DNA of 35,300 nucleotides from Hyphomicrobiales bacterium. GTDB lineage: Bacteria; Pseudomonadota; Alphaproteobacteria; Rhizobiales; Xanthobacteraceae. The translations under genes were made by a program, and so were the position numbers. Shown in pieces: positions 24,080-32,536 of this stretch. The number at the start of each line of letters is the position of its first letter. The stretch's first letter is position 1. The stretch lies in assembly GCA_013911975.1 (NCBI GenBank), contig JACESF010000045.1, positions 1-35,300 of the forward strand, read 5' to 3'. The notes under the pieces were generated by a model. The model did not search any database. It worked only from the letters and a program-made list of their open reading frames with translations, and was not told where the DNA came from.

Positions 24080-25474
24080 TCAGACGATGGTCGCCATGAG
24101 ATAGGGCCGCGACTCCAGCAGCCCCGCGAGCGCGTTCAGCCCGCGCCCCAGCACCGCCTCGCCCGCCCCCGCATTCAGGGAGACGCGCACGGCCGGGGCT
24201 ATCCGGGTCTCCTCGTCCGCCGCGAAATGATCGGACGCCACCACCGCGACCCCGTTGCGCCGGGCCGCGGCCTCGAAATCCAGCGCCCGCCAGGGCGTAG
24301 GAAGCTGCAGCCACATATGGACCGACGCGGGATGGCAGGCGAGCGTCTGCCCGGCGAAGATGCGGCGCGCCTCGGCACAGCGCAGCGCGGTTTCCTCGTT
24401 CATGCGGCGGCGCAATTGCTCGGCCGCATTGGAGGACATGAGCAGGCTCGCCAGTTCGCCGAGAATGGGCGAGGTGCCGAGCGTCATCACGTGGATCAGG
24501 TTCGAGAACACGTCCACCCAGGCTTTGGGGGTCACGAGGAAGCCGATGCGGATGGCCGGGCTCAGGCACTTGGCGAGCCCGGAAATGTAGCAGACATGGT
24601 CCGGCGCGAAGGCGGCGATGGGGGCGGGCCGCTCGGCAAGGGCCGCCGCCGTGGCATCGTCCTCGATGATCATGAGATTGTTCGCTCGCGCCACGGCCGC
24701 GATCTCGCGCCGCCGCTCCTCGGGCATGGTGGTCAGGCAGGGATTGTGCAACGTGGACTGGAGATAGACCACCCGCGCGCCGGTGCGCGCCACGGCTTCC
24801 GCCAGCGCCGACGGAACCATGCCGTGCGCATCCATGGGGACGCCGCGCACCTTGAGCCCGCGCAAATTGGCGATGGCCTTGAAGCCGGGGAAGGTGGCCG
24901 CATCGGTCAGGATGGTGTCCGAGAAGCTGGCCAGCCCGGACAGGGCCACGAGGATGGCCTGCTGCGCGCCGGCGCAGAGCAGCACCCGGTCGCTGGAGGC
25001 CTCAAGGCCCGTCCGGTTCAGCCATTCGGCCGCCACCGTGCGCTGGACGGGAAGCCCGGCGGCCGGGGGATATTTGTGCAGCGGCAGCAGGGCGGCCCGC
25101 TCCGAAAGATCGTTGATGGCGTCCGCCACCAGATCCGACAGGCCGTTGACCGGGGTGCGGTAGCAGGACAGGTCGATCATGCGCTGGTCGCGCTCGTCGG
25201 GGCGGAACTCGAAGCGCGGGCCGCTGTCCTTGTGCTCGTCACGCACGAAGGTGCCCCGGCCCACCTCGCCTGTCACCAGATTCTGCTTGCGCACCAAAGA
25301 GTACGCCCGGGTGATGGTGCCGACCGTCACCCCCAGATGCCCCGCCAGGTCCCGCTGCGGCGGCAATTGCGCGCCTGGGGCCAGCTCGCCGCTGTCGATC
25401 GCCTGGGCAATGGCGCTCGCCACCGCCAGATAGCGCGGGCCTTCAAGGTTTTCGATCTTCGGCACCCAGTTCAT
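24080..25474 (-). CDS. MocR-type regulator (GntR wHTH + class I aminotransferase domain)
   Basis: 464 residues from ATG 25474 (MNWVPKIE); a GTG 9 bases upstream is an alternative. The N-terminal winged helix (about 5-75) reads LPPQRDLAGHLGVTVGTITRAYSLVRK..., a GntR signature. The rest is a PLP-dependent aminotransferase fold with the Schiff-base lysine in ISGLAKCLSPAIRIGFL and LHNPCLTTMPEERR before it. MocR proteins sense PLP-linked or amine ligands and usually bind direct repeats near their own, divergent target genes. Here the divergent target is the acyl-CoA ligase, and recurring TGTATCG motifs occur in this and other promoters of the island. Confidence 0.9.
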   Translation of the reverse strand: MNWVPKIENLEGPRYLAVASAIAQAIDSGELAPGAQLPPQRDLAGHLGVTVGTITRAYSLVRKQNLVTGEVGRGTFVRDEHKDSGPRFEFRPDERDQRMIDLSCYRTPVNGLSDLVADAINDLSERAALLPLHKYPPAAGLPVQRTVAAEWLNRTGLEASSDRVLLCAGAQQAILVALSGLASFSDTILTDAATFPGFKAIANLRGLKVRGVPMDAHGMVPSALAEAVARTGARVVYLQSTLHNPCLTTMPEERRREIAAVARANNLMIIEDDATAAALAERPAPIAAFAPDHVCYISGLAKCLSPAIRIGFLVTPKAWVDVFSNLIHVMTLGTSPILGELASLLMSSNAAEQLRRRMNEETALRCAEARRIFAGQTLACHPASVHMWLQLPTPWRALDFEAAARRNGVAVVASDHFAADEETRIAPAVRVSLNAGAGEAVLGRGLNALAGLLESRPYLMATIV

Positions 25475-25493
25475 ACATCCCACCTGCGCTTGG

Positions 25494-25560
25494 TGTATCG
25501 ATGCTCATAGGGACATTGACAGAGCAATATCGCCACTTATAATCCATTTGTATCGACATG
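25494..25560. promoter_or_regulatory. Operator cluster between the MocR gene and the ligase
   Basis: TGTATCG followed by ATGC lies at 25494-25504, and TTGTATCGACATG at 25548-25560. CAATATCG lies at 25525-25532; it also occurs at 20869-20876 beside the carboxyltransferase promoter. Here the TATCG cores of the inner pair are 23 bases apart; at 20872/20884 they are 12 apart, so roughly two turns against one turn of helix on the same face. MocR proteins commonly bind such direct repeats. Binding here is inferred. Confidence 0.5.
25516..25543 (+). promoter_or_regulatory. Consensus sigma-70 promoter for the acyl-CoA ligase
   Basis: TTGACA (25516-25521), a 16-base spacer and TATAAT (25538-25543) match both hexamers perfectly. 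One CAATATCG site falls in the spacer and one TTGTATCG site falls around the expected transcription start (about 25550). A repressor there would block a strong promoter. A six-codon frame (ATG 25558 to TGA 25578) sits at the 5' end of the expected transcript. Confidence 0.7.
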
Positions 25561-25717
25561 TCTCGTCAGAGCGTGTGACGACCGGGCCAGATCCCCGAGG
25601 GTGTCCTCATGGGGTCCGGCCGCTTCCTTCGCACCCTCTGTCATCACCGCGATCCCCACGCAGGACTGGGACCGGTTCCGCCGGCGCCCCGGGCAGGCTG
25701 CAAAGCAGAACGGCGAC

Positions 25718-27376
25718 ATGGCAGCTCCAGGAAACAGCTTCGTCGGCAAGACCTACGGCCAATCGATCGCGCTCATCTGCGATCGATTCAAGGACCGGGA
25801 GGCGCTGATCGTCGGCAAAGATCGTCATTCCTACGGGGATGTCAAACGGTACGTCGATGCGGCCAGCAGGCATCTTCTCGCGCTCGGCCTCAAGCCCGGC
25901 GACCACGTGGCGCTCTGGCTTCCCAACCGGGCGGAATTCCTCTGGTACTGGCTCGGCGCCGCCCAGGCGGGGCTGGTGGTGGTGGTGCTCAACACGCGCC
26001 TGAAGCTGCCGGAAGCGAGCTACCAGCTCGCCCAGTCGGAAAGCGTGGCGCTCATCATTCCCGGCCAGCCGTCCTTCCGCGACTTCCTCGCCGAAGTGCG
26101 CGAACTGTGCCCCGCGCTGGACGCGCAGCAGGCCGGACGCCTCTCCTGCCCGGACCTGCCGCACCTGCGCCACGTGATCGTCTGCGACACGCCATCCACG
26201 CCCCTGCCCGGCCTCACCGCCGGCGCCGTGTTCGGTGCGGCGGCCTCCGACGATGCCCCCGTGCCGCTGGAGAGCAACCCGGACGCACCGGGCCTCATCT
26301 CCTATTCGTCCGGCACCACCGCCCTTCCCAAGGGCGCGCTCATTACCCATTGCGTCTGGCGCAAGGCCTATGACATCGGCGAGCGCGTCGATCTCACCGA
26401 GGCGGACCGGCTCTATCTCTGCATTCCCCTGTTCGGCTCCATGGCCATGATGAACGGCGTGCTGCCGCTCTGGACGCGGGGCGGGGCGATCGTGCTGGCG
26501 GAACGGTTCGACGTGGACCTGTTCATGCGCACGGTGGAGGCGGAGGCCTGCACCTGCGTCCATTTCCTGCCCCCCATGGTGGAGGCCCTCGCCGCCGCGC
26601 CGGACCGGGCCGGCCACGACCTGTCCACCCTCAGGATCGGCTGGGTGCTCAGCAACGAGCGCGAGGTGCTGGAGGCGGTGGTGCACACGCTCGGCGTGCC
26701 GGGCATGATGACCGGCTACGGCATGACCGAGACCACCACCGTTCTCACCCGCAACCGCTGGGACGATCCGCTGGAGCTGCGGATCACCACCCAGGGCTAT
26801 GCCCTCCCGGACATCGAGCTGCGCATCGTGGATCCGCAGACCGGAGCCGCGCTTCCGCCCGGCGAGCTGGGAGAGATCTGGGCGCGAGGCTATTGCATCA
26901 CGCCCGGCTATTACAACAAGCCGGAAGAGACCGCGAAGGCGCTCACCCCGGACGGCTGGTTCCGCACCGGCGACGGCGGCGTCATGGACGAGGACGGCCG
27001 CCTCGCCTATCGCGGGCGGCTGGGCGACGGCTACAAGAGCCGGGGCTTCAACGTCTCCCCGGCCGAGATCGAAGCCGTGATCAATGCCTATCCCCTCGTG
27101 GCCAAGTGTGCGGTGGTGGGCATTCCCCATGCGCGCTGGGGCGCGGTGGGCGCGGCGTTCGTGGTGCCCAAGGCGGTGGACGACGCCCCCTCCCAGGATG
27201 CGCTGCTGGAGTATCTCAGGCCCCGCCTGTCCTCCTTCAAGCTACCCGAACACGTCTTCCTCGTGGACGACCTGCCCATGACGGCAGGCACCGGAAAAGT
27301 GCAGAAATTCAAGCTGAAGGAGCAGGCCCTGGCGGCACTGGCCGAGGGCACCAACTTGCTTGCGGACGCGACCTGA
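25718..27376 (+). CDS. AMP-forming acyl-CoA ligase/synthetase (ANL superfamily)
   Basis: 552 residues from ATG 25718 (MAAPGNSFVGKTYGQSIALICDRF), a normal length for the family; the frame is open to GTG 25601 (591 residues) and neither start has a good ribosome site. Motifs in order are the phosphate loop ISYSSGTTALPKGAL, GYGMTETTT, GWFRTGDGG, the hinge YRGRLGDGYKSRGFNVSPAEIE and the catalytic lysine near the end in GTGKVQKFKL. It activates a carboxylic acid to its CoA ester through an acyl-AMP. It is divergent from the MocR gene and upstream of the importer, so it probably activates the imported acid. Confidence 0.9.
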   Translation: MAAPGNSFVGKTYGQSIALICDRFKDREALIVGKDRHSYGDVKRYVDAASRHLLALGLKPGDHVALWLPNRAEFLWYWLGAAQAGLVVVVLNTRLKLPEASYQLAQSESVALIIPGQPSFRDFLAEVRELCPALDAQQAGRLSCPDLPHLRHVIVCDTPSTPLPGLTAGAVFGAAASDDAPVPLESNPDAPGLISYSSGTTALPKGALITHCVWRKAYDIGERVDLTEADRLYLCIPLFGSMAMMNGVLPLWTRGGAIVLAERFDVDLFMRTVEAEACTCVHFLPPMVEALAAAPDRAGHDLSTLRIGWVLSNEREVLEAVVHTLGVPGMMTGYGMTETTTVLTRNRWDDPLELRITTQGYALPDIELRIVDPQTGAALPPGELGEIWARGYCITPGYYNKPEETAKALTPDGWFRTGDGGVMDEDGRLAYRGRLGDGYKSRGFNVSPAEIEAVINAYPLVAKCAVVGIPHARWGAVGAAFVVPKAVDDAPSQDALLEYLRPRLSSFKLPEHVFLVDDLPMTAGTGKVQKFKLKEQALAALAEGTNLLADAT

Positions 27377-27453
27377 CGCCAATCAGGGCGCGCAATCCGG
27401 CGGCAAAGTGGCGACATTGTCGAATTTTCATGCAGACAAGTCGTAGACTTTTA

Positions 27454-27481
27454 TTGATTAAAACCATAGAAATTATATAGA
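27454..27481 (+). promoter_or_regulatory. Possible promoter for the first binding-protein gene
   Basis: An AT-rich stretch in the 138-base gap after the ligase holds TTGATT (27454-27459), 16 bases, then TATAGA (27476-27481), 34 bases ahead of the ATG. Upstream, CGACA-T-TGTCG (27412-27422) is a perfect 5-bp dyad. A small hairpin, TCGGC-ATCA-GCCGA, lies at 27482-27495. Regulation separate from the ligase is possible. Confidence 0.4.
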
Positions 27482-27514
27482 TCGGCATCAGCCGACGCCT
27501 GGAGGAGGAAAGCC

Positions 27515-29071
27515 ATGACCGAATTTTCACGCCGCAGCATCAATGCGATGCTGCTCGGGGCGCCGTTCGTGGCGGCGCTGGCGGCCCGTCCCGCCTGGGC
27601 CGCGCCCACCAAGCCGGCGGTGAATGCCGACACGCTGGTGGTGGCGCTGGAGAAGGAAATCCAGAACCTCGACGCCCTGGTGACGGCGAGCGGCGATTCC
27701 CTGCGCTACGCCTGGCAGATCTACGACACGCTCTACGGCTTCGACCCCAAGGGCAGCCTCGTGCCGCGCATGGCCTCGTCCTATTCCGTGTCGCCGGACG
27801 GGCTGGCCTACACCTACAAGATCAAGCCCGGCATCACTTTCCAGAACGGCGACCCCCTCACCTCGGCGGACGTGGCCTTCACGGTGGCACGGGTCCTCGA
27901 TCCCGCGGTGAAGAGCACCCGCCGCCCCTTCTTCGCGCCTGTCATCGCCGGGGTGGACACGCCGGACCCGCTCACCGTGGTGTTCCGCCTGACCCAGCCG
28001 GACGGCTCGTTCCTGAACAAGGTGGCGGGCTTCCTGTTCATCGTGCCCAAGAAATACATCGAGAGCCTGCCCAATTCCGACGCCTTCGCGGCCGCGCCCG
28101 TCGGCTCGGGACCCTACAAATTCGTGCGCTACGACGTGGGGCAGGCCCTGTTCCTGGAGCGCTATGACGGCTTCTACGGCACCAAGCCGGGGGTCAAGAG
28201 CCTGATCATGAAGATCATTCCCGAAGGCACCACGCGGGTGAACGCGCTGCTGACGGGAGAGGTGGACCTCGCCGTCCAGGTGCCGGTGAACCAGAAGGAG
28301 CGGCTGGAGAAGGAGGCGGGCCTGAAGGTGGTGGTGAACCCCGTCTCCGCCCCCATGCATATCCGGCTCTATTCCAACGATCCGACCCTGCCCATCGCCA
28401 AGCGCGAAGTCCGGCAGGCGCTGAATTATGCGTTGGATTCCAAGGCCATCATCAAGTCGGTCTACCATGGCGTGGGCGAGCCCATGGGGACCTTCATCTC
28501 GTCCTATTTCCCCTATGGCGCCGACAAGAGCATCAAGCCCTTCCCCTATGACCCGGCGAAGGCGAAGGCGCTGCTGAAGGAAGCGGGCTATCCCAACGGG
28601 TTCGAGATCAAGCTCTATTCCGCCAACGACCATCCCAAGGAACTGGCCGAGGCCATCGCCGCCTATTGGCAGCAGGTGGGCGTGAAGACGGACATCCAGC
28701 GCATCGACTATGCCGCCTGGAGCCGCCTCAACAACACCCACAAGAGCGGTCCCGCCACCATCACCCAGTTCACCAACGCCATCTACGACCCCATCCACGG
28801 GGTGGCCGGTTCCTTCACCAAGGAGGGCACCTGGTCGGACTATTACAACCCGGAGGTGGAAGCGCTGGTCGCCCAGCTCAACGGCACGGTGGGCGCGGAG
28901 AAACGCGGCGAGATTTTCCGCAAGATCGGGAAAATTCTGCACGACGACGCCGCTGCCGTCTTCATCACCGAGTTGTTCTACGTGTTCGCCTTCAAGAACA
29001 CGCTGGACTGGGAAGTGCAGGAGGGATCCGGCTTCCTGAACTTCCGCAATGTGAAATGGGCGCGCGCCTGA
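27515..29071 (+). CDS. ABC-importer substrate-binding protein, family 5 (DppA/OppA-like), Tat-type signal
   Basis: 518 residues from ATG 27515 with GGAGGAGG upstream. The N-terminus has a twin arginine (SRRSINAM), a hydrophobic stretch and an AWA|AP cleavage site, so Tat export is plausible. The mature protein has the family-5 features ASGDSLRYAWQIYDTLYG, GLAYTYKIKPGITFQNGDPLTSADVAFTVARVLDP, GSGPYKFV and the domain-2 region PYDPAKAKALLKEAGYPNG. It is a close paralogue of the binding protein at 30004: LDPAVKSTRRP and IDYAAWSRLNNTHKSGP are identical in both. Family 5 proteins bind peptides, nickel, sugars or other solutes; the ligand here is unknown. Confidence 0.92.
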   Translation: MTEFSRRSINAMLLGAPFVAALAARPAWAAPTKPAVNADTLVVALEKEIQNLDALVTASGDSLRYAWQIYDTLYGFDPKGSLVPRMASSYSVSPDGLAYTYKIKPGITFQNGDPLTSADVAFTVARVLDPAVKSTRRPFFAPVIAGVDTPDPLTVVFRLTQPDGSFLNKVAGFLFIVPKKYIESLPNSDAFAAAPVGSGPYKFVRYDVGQALFLERYDGFYGTKPGVKSLIMKIIPEGTTRVNALLTGEVDLAVQVPVNQKERLEKEAGLKVVVNPVSAPMHIRLYSNDPTLPIAKREVRQALNYALDSKAIIKSVYHGVGEPMGTFISSYFPYGADKSIKPFPYDPAKAKALLKEAGYPNGFEIKLYSANDHPKELAEAIAAYWQQVGVKTDIQRIDYAAWSRLNNTHKSGPATITQFTNAIYDPIHGVAGSFTKEGTWSDYYNPEVEALVAQLNGTVGAEKRGEIFRKIGKILHDDAAAVFITELFYVFAFKNTLDWEVQEGSGFLNFRNVKWARA

Positions 29072-29108
29072 TGCGCCGCACCACACAATGCGGCAATGCA
29101 ATAGATAC

Positions 29109-29130
29109 ATTTGTGTTGAATTGCACAAAT
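29109..29130. promoter_or_regulatory. 22-bp operator-like dyad upstream of the SDR gene
   Basis: ATTTGTG (29109-29115) and CACAAAT (29124-29130) are perfect reverse complements separated by 8 bases. The surrounding 29097-29150 stretch is much more AT-rich than the genes. ATGCAATAG just before it (29096-29104) also occurs beside the carboxyltransferase promoter (20890-20898). A weak promoter TTGCAC-N17-TACATC (29121-29149) overlaps the right arm. Confidence 0.45.
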
Positions 29131-29191
29131 TTTACAGGCTCAATACATCGCAACGAGCGACGGAGCCAGATCCGTCCCGAGGGAGGATGCC

Positions 29192-29971
29192 ATGCCTGAA
29201 CGGCTGGAGGGCCGTGTCGCCCTCGTCACCGGGGCGGCGCGCGGGATCGGCTTCGCCATCGCCGAGCGCCTCGCAGAGGACGGTGCGCGCATCGTCGTCT
29301 GCGACCTGGACGCGGCGGCCGCCGAAGCCGCCGCCGCCCGCCTCGCCGCCGCCACCGGCGTCGAGGCCCTGGGCCTTGCCTGCAACGTGGGCGAGCCCGA
29401 GGCCGTGGAGGCCATGGGCCGGACCATCGCGGAGCGCTTCGGCGCCCTCGACATCCTCGTCAACAATGCCGGCGTCACCCGCGACAACCTCATCCACAAG
29501 ATGAGCCTGAAGGACTGGGACGACATCGTCTTCGTGCATCTGCGCGGCGCGTTCCTGTGCGCGCAGATGGCCCAGGCCCTGATGGTGCCCCGCAAGTGGG
29601 GGCGCATCGTCAACCTGTCCTCCACCTCCGCCCTCGGCAATCGCGGGCAGGTGAACTACTCCACCGCCAAGGCCGGCCTCCAGGGGCTCACGCGCTCGCT
29701 GGCCCTGGAGATCGGACGCTTCGGCATCACCGTGAACGCGGTGGCGCCCGGCTTCATCGACACGGAGATGACCCGCCTCACCGCCGAGCGCCTGGGGAAG
29801 GACCCCGAGGTCTACAAGGCGGAACGCGCCAAGGGCATCGCGGTGGGCCGCGTGGGCGTGCCGCGCGATGTCGCCAATCTCGTCGCCTTCCTCGCCAGCG
29901 AGGAAGCCTCCTTCGTCTCTGGCCAGGTCATCTATGTCAGCGGCGGCCCTGAAACGCGCCGCGGCGGCTGA
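29192..29971 (+). CDS. Short-chain dehydrogenase/reductase (FabG-like)
   Basis: 259 residues from ATG 29192 behind GGGAGGA. Classical SDR marks are all present: the cofactor loop TGAARGIG (about 14-21), a DLD acid after beta-2 suggesting NAD(H) preference, NNAG, the catalytic serine in NLSSTSALGN, YSTAKAG and the C-terminal GQVIYVSGG. It probably oxidises a 3-hydroxyacyl-CoA to the 3-keto form before the thiolase, the one beta-oxidation step otherwise missing in this island. It is placed between the two binding-protein genes, with its own AT-rich upstream region and 32 bases before the next gene. Confidence 0.92.
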   Translation: MPERLEGRVALVTGAARGIGFAIAERLAEDGARIVVCDLDAAAAEAAAARLAAATGVEALGLACNVGEPEAVEAMGRTIAERFGALDILVNNAGVTRDNLIHKMSLKDWDDIVFVHLRGAFLCAQMAQALMVPRKWGRIVNLSSTSALGNRGQVNYSTAKAGLQGLTRSLALEIGRFGITVNAVAPGFIDTEMTRLTAERLGKDPEVYKAERAKGIAVGRVGVPRDVANLVAFLASEEASFVSGQVIYVSGGPETRRGG

Positions 29972-30003
29972 TCGCCGGCCCGCACCCTGACGGGAGCACA
30001 TCC

Positions 30004-31551
30004 ATGTTCATGAAACTTCGCCCCGCCTGCAGCTTCAACGGCCTCGCGCTCGCCGCGCTGCTCCTGTCGAGCGCCCCCGCCTTTGCCCTCAACGGCAAGC
30101 CGGCGGTGGACCGCGAGACGGTGGTGATGGCCATCAGCAAGGAGATCGCCAATCTGGACGGCCAGGTGACGGCCTCCGGCGATTCCCAGCGCTATGGCTG
30201 GCAGCTCTATGACACGCTCTATGCCCTGGACAAGCAGGGCAAGCTCGCCCCGAGCCTTGCGGTCAGCTACGAAATCTCGCCCGACCTTCTGACCTATACG
30301 TTCAAGGTCCGCCCCAACGTGAAGTTTCACAACGGCGCCGTCATGACGGCCGAGGACGTGAAATATTCCATGGAGCGCATCCTGGACCCGGCGGTGAAGA
30401 GCACGCGGCGCCCGTCCTTCGTCAATGTGATCGACAAGGTGGAGGCGCCTTCCGCCGACACCGTCGTGTTCCGCCTGAAGCAGCCGGACGGCGCGTTCCT
30501 CAACAAGATCGCGGGCTATCTCTTCATCGTCCCGAAGGACTACACCCAGTCGCTCGGCTCGCCCGAGGCGTTCGCCCGCGCCCCCATCGGCACCGGGCCC
30601 TACAAGTTCGTGGAGCAGAAGGTCGGCCAGTCGGTGACGCTGGACCGGTTCGACGATTATTTCGGCAAGAAGCCCGGCATCAAGCGCCTCATCTTCCGCC
30701 TGATCGAGGAGCCCTCCAGCCGCGTCAACGCGCTGCTCGCCAACGAGGTGGACCTCTCCGACGGCATCCCCACCGTGGACGTGGCGCGGCTGAAGAAGAC
30801 CCCGGGCCTCTCGGTGGTGGAACTGCCCATCGGCAGCCCGCTGGCGGTGCGCATCTATTCCAACGAGCCGGGCTCGCCGCTCTCCAACCCCAAGGTCCGC
30901 CTCGCGCTGAATTACGGGCTGGACGTGAACTCGCTCATCAAGAACGTGATGCACGGGGTGGGCGCGCCGCTCTCCACCTACATCTCGTCCTACTACCCCG
31001 TTGGCGTGAACAAGGAGCTGAAGCCCTACGGCTACGACCCCGCCAAGGCGAAGAAGCTGCTGGCGGAAGCGGGCTATCCCAACGGCTTCGAGACCACGAT
31101 CTACTCCTCCAGCGACTGGCCGAAGGAGATCGCGGAGACCATCGCCGCCTACTGGTCGCAGATCGGGGTGAAGCTGAAGATCCAGCGCATCGACTATGCC
31201 GCCTGGAGCCGCCTCAACAACACCCATAAGAGCGGCCCGCTCACGCTCATGCAGATGTCCAACGCCATCTCGGACCCCATCCATCCGGTCCAGGGCGCGG
31301 CGAGCAAGGACGGCACCTGGTCCGATTATTCGAACCCGGACGTGGAATCCCTCATCCTCGAAGTGAACACCAAGGTGAACGCGCCGGATCGCGACCGGAT
31401 CTTCCAGAAGATCGGCAAGATCCTGCACGACGACGCCCACTCGGTCCTGCTCACCGAGCTGATCTACGTGTTCGCCAAGGATTCGGCCCTCGAATGGCAC
31501 CCCCAGCCCGGCATCGCCTGGTACGATTTGAGGGACCTGAAGTGGAAGTGA
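30004..31551 (+). CDS. ABC-importer substrate-binding protein, family 5, Sec-type signal
   Basis: 515 residues from ATG 30004 (MFMKLRP), with GGGAG upstream. The signal peptide has a short basic start and a hydrophobic core ending APAFA|LNG, a normal Sec signal without twin arginine. The body matches the first binding protein closely from KPAV onward (TASGDS-RY-WQ-YDTLY, FRL-QPDG-FLNK-AG-LFIVPK). It lies directly ahead of the permease genes, with a hairpin between, so it is likely the main binding protein of this importer, with the other an added specificity. Confidence 0.92.
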   Translation: MFMKLRPACSFNGLALAALLLSSAPAFALNGKPAVDRETVVMAISKEIANLDGQVTASGDSQRYGWQLYDTLYALDKQGKLAPSLAVSYEISPDLLTYTFKVRPNVKFHNGAVMTAEDVKYSMERILDPAVKSTRRPSFVNVIDKVEAPSADTVVFRLKQPDGAFLNKIAGYLFIVPKDYTQSLGSPEAFARAPIGTGPYKFVEQKVGQSVTLDRFDDYFGKKPGIKRLIFRLIEEPSSRVNALLANEVDLSDGIPTVDVARLKKTPGLSVVELPIGSPLAVRIYSNEPGSPLSNPKVRLALNYGLDVNSLIKNVMHGVGAPLSTYISSYYPVGVNKELKPYGYDPAKAKKLLAEAGYPNGFETTIYSSSDWPKEIAETIAAYWSQIGVKLKIQRIDYAAWSRLNNTHKSGPLTLMQMSNAISDPIHPVQGAASKDGTWSDYSNPDVESLILEVNTKVNAPDRDRIFQKIGKILHDDAHSVLLTELIYVFAKDSALEWHPQPGIAWYDLRDLKWK

Positions 31552-31570
31552 CCGGCCGATCCCGTTCCCT

Positions 31571-31592
31571 GCCGGCGCGCATGCGCGCCGGC
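31571..31592. other. 22-base perfect palindrome between binding-protein and permease genes
   Basis: GCCGGCGCGC, AT, GCGCGCCGGC: as RNA, a 9-bp GC-only stem with a CATG loop, in the 67-base gap. There is no U-run. Stable stems in this position in ABC-importer operons often protect the binding-protein mRNA and lower permease expression. Confidence 0.6.
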
Positions 31593-31618
31593 GGCGGACG
31601 ACGAGAGGGGTAAGCGGC

Positions 31619-32536
31619 ATGCTGCGCTACATCTTCCAAAGGCTGATCCAGGCCCTGGTGACGATCCTCATCGTGACGCTGATCATCTTCGTGATCGTGC
31701 GGCTCGTGGGCGATCCCACCCACCTGATGCTGCCTCCGGAGGCCACCGAGGCCGACCGCGAGCTGCTGCGCCAGCAGATGGGCCTCTCCGACCCCATCAT
31801 CGTGCAATATGGCCGCTTCCTCTTGAACCTGCTCCAGGGCGACCTCGGCACCTCCTACCGCTTCAGCCGCCCGGCGCTGGACGTGGTGCTGGAACGGGTG
31901 CCCGCGACGCTCCTGCTCACCTTGTCTTCCCTCGGGCTCGGCCTGCTGGTGGGCGTGCCGCTCGGCGTCGCCTCCGCCGTGCGGCCGGACAGCGGCATCG
32001 ACCTCGCGGCCAAGGTGGTGGCCCTGTTCGGACAGGCGGCGCCGCCCTTCTTCTTCGGCCTCGTCCTGGTGTTGTTCTTCTCGGTGGACCTCGGCTGGCT
32101 GCCCACCTCGGGCTATGGCGGCATCCAATACCTGATCCTGCCCAGCATCGCGCTCGGCTGGTATTCCGCCGCCGGCCTCATGCGCCTCACCCGCTCCAAC
32201 ATGCTGGACGTGCTGGGCTCGGAATATGTGAAGCTCGCCCGCATCAAGGGACTGCCCGAGCGGGTGGTGATCTACCGGCACGCGCTGAAGAATGCGGCCC
32301 TGCCGGTGCTCACCTTCGCCTCGCTCCAGTTCGGCATCCTCATGGGCGGCGCGGTGTCCATCGAATCCGTGTTCGCCTGGCCCGGCATGGGCAAGCTGAT
32401 CCTCGATTCCATCTCGAACCTCGACTACACGGTGGTGCAGGCGGCGGTGACGCTGGCGGCCGCCATGTTCACCGGCATCAACCTCGCCGTGGACATCCTC
32501 TACGCCTATATCGACCCGCGGATCCGTTATGCCTGA
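31619..32536 (+). CDS. ABC-importer permease, DppB/OppB type
   Basis: 305 residues from ATG 31619, with GAGGGG upstream. The N-terminus MLRYIFQRLIQALVTILIVTLIIFVIVRLVGDP is the first membrane helix with the typical R-RL start. A large periplasmic loop follows, then helices and the cytoplasmic coupling motif EYVKLARIKGLPERVVIYRHALKNAALPVLT. The GGAVSIESVFAWPGMGKLI segment is diagnostic of this subfamily. It forms the membrane channel with the next gene, whose start it overlaps by 8 bases. Confidence 0.93.
   Translation: MLRYIFQRLIQALVTILIVTLIIFVIVRLVGDPTHLMLPPEATEADRELLRQQMGLSDPIIVQYGRFLLNLLQGDLGTSYRFSRPALDVVLERVPATLLLTLSSLGLGLLVGVPLGVASAVRPDSGIDLAAKVVALFGQAAPPFFFGLVLVLFFSVDLGWLPTSGYGGIQYLILPSIALGWYSAAGLMRLTRSNMLDVLGSEYVKLARIKGLPERVVIYRHALKNAALPVLTFASLQFGILMGGAVSIESVFAWPGMGKLILDSISNLDYTVVQAAVTLAAAMFTGINLAVDILYAYIDPRIRYA

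Noticed and set aside
25609..26373. 254-residue frame starting ATG 25609 beside the ligase start
   Set aside because: Its translation lacks any ANL motif and overlaps the true ligase frame, which carries all of them.
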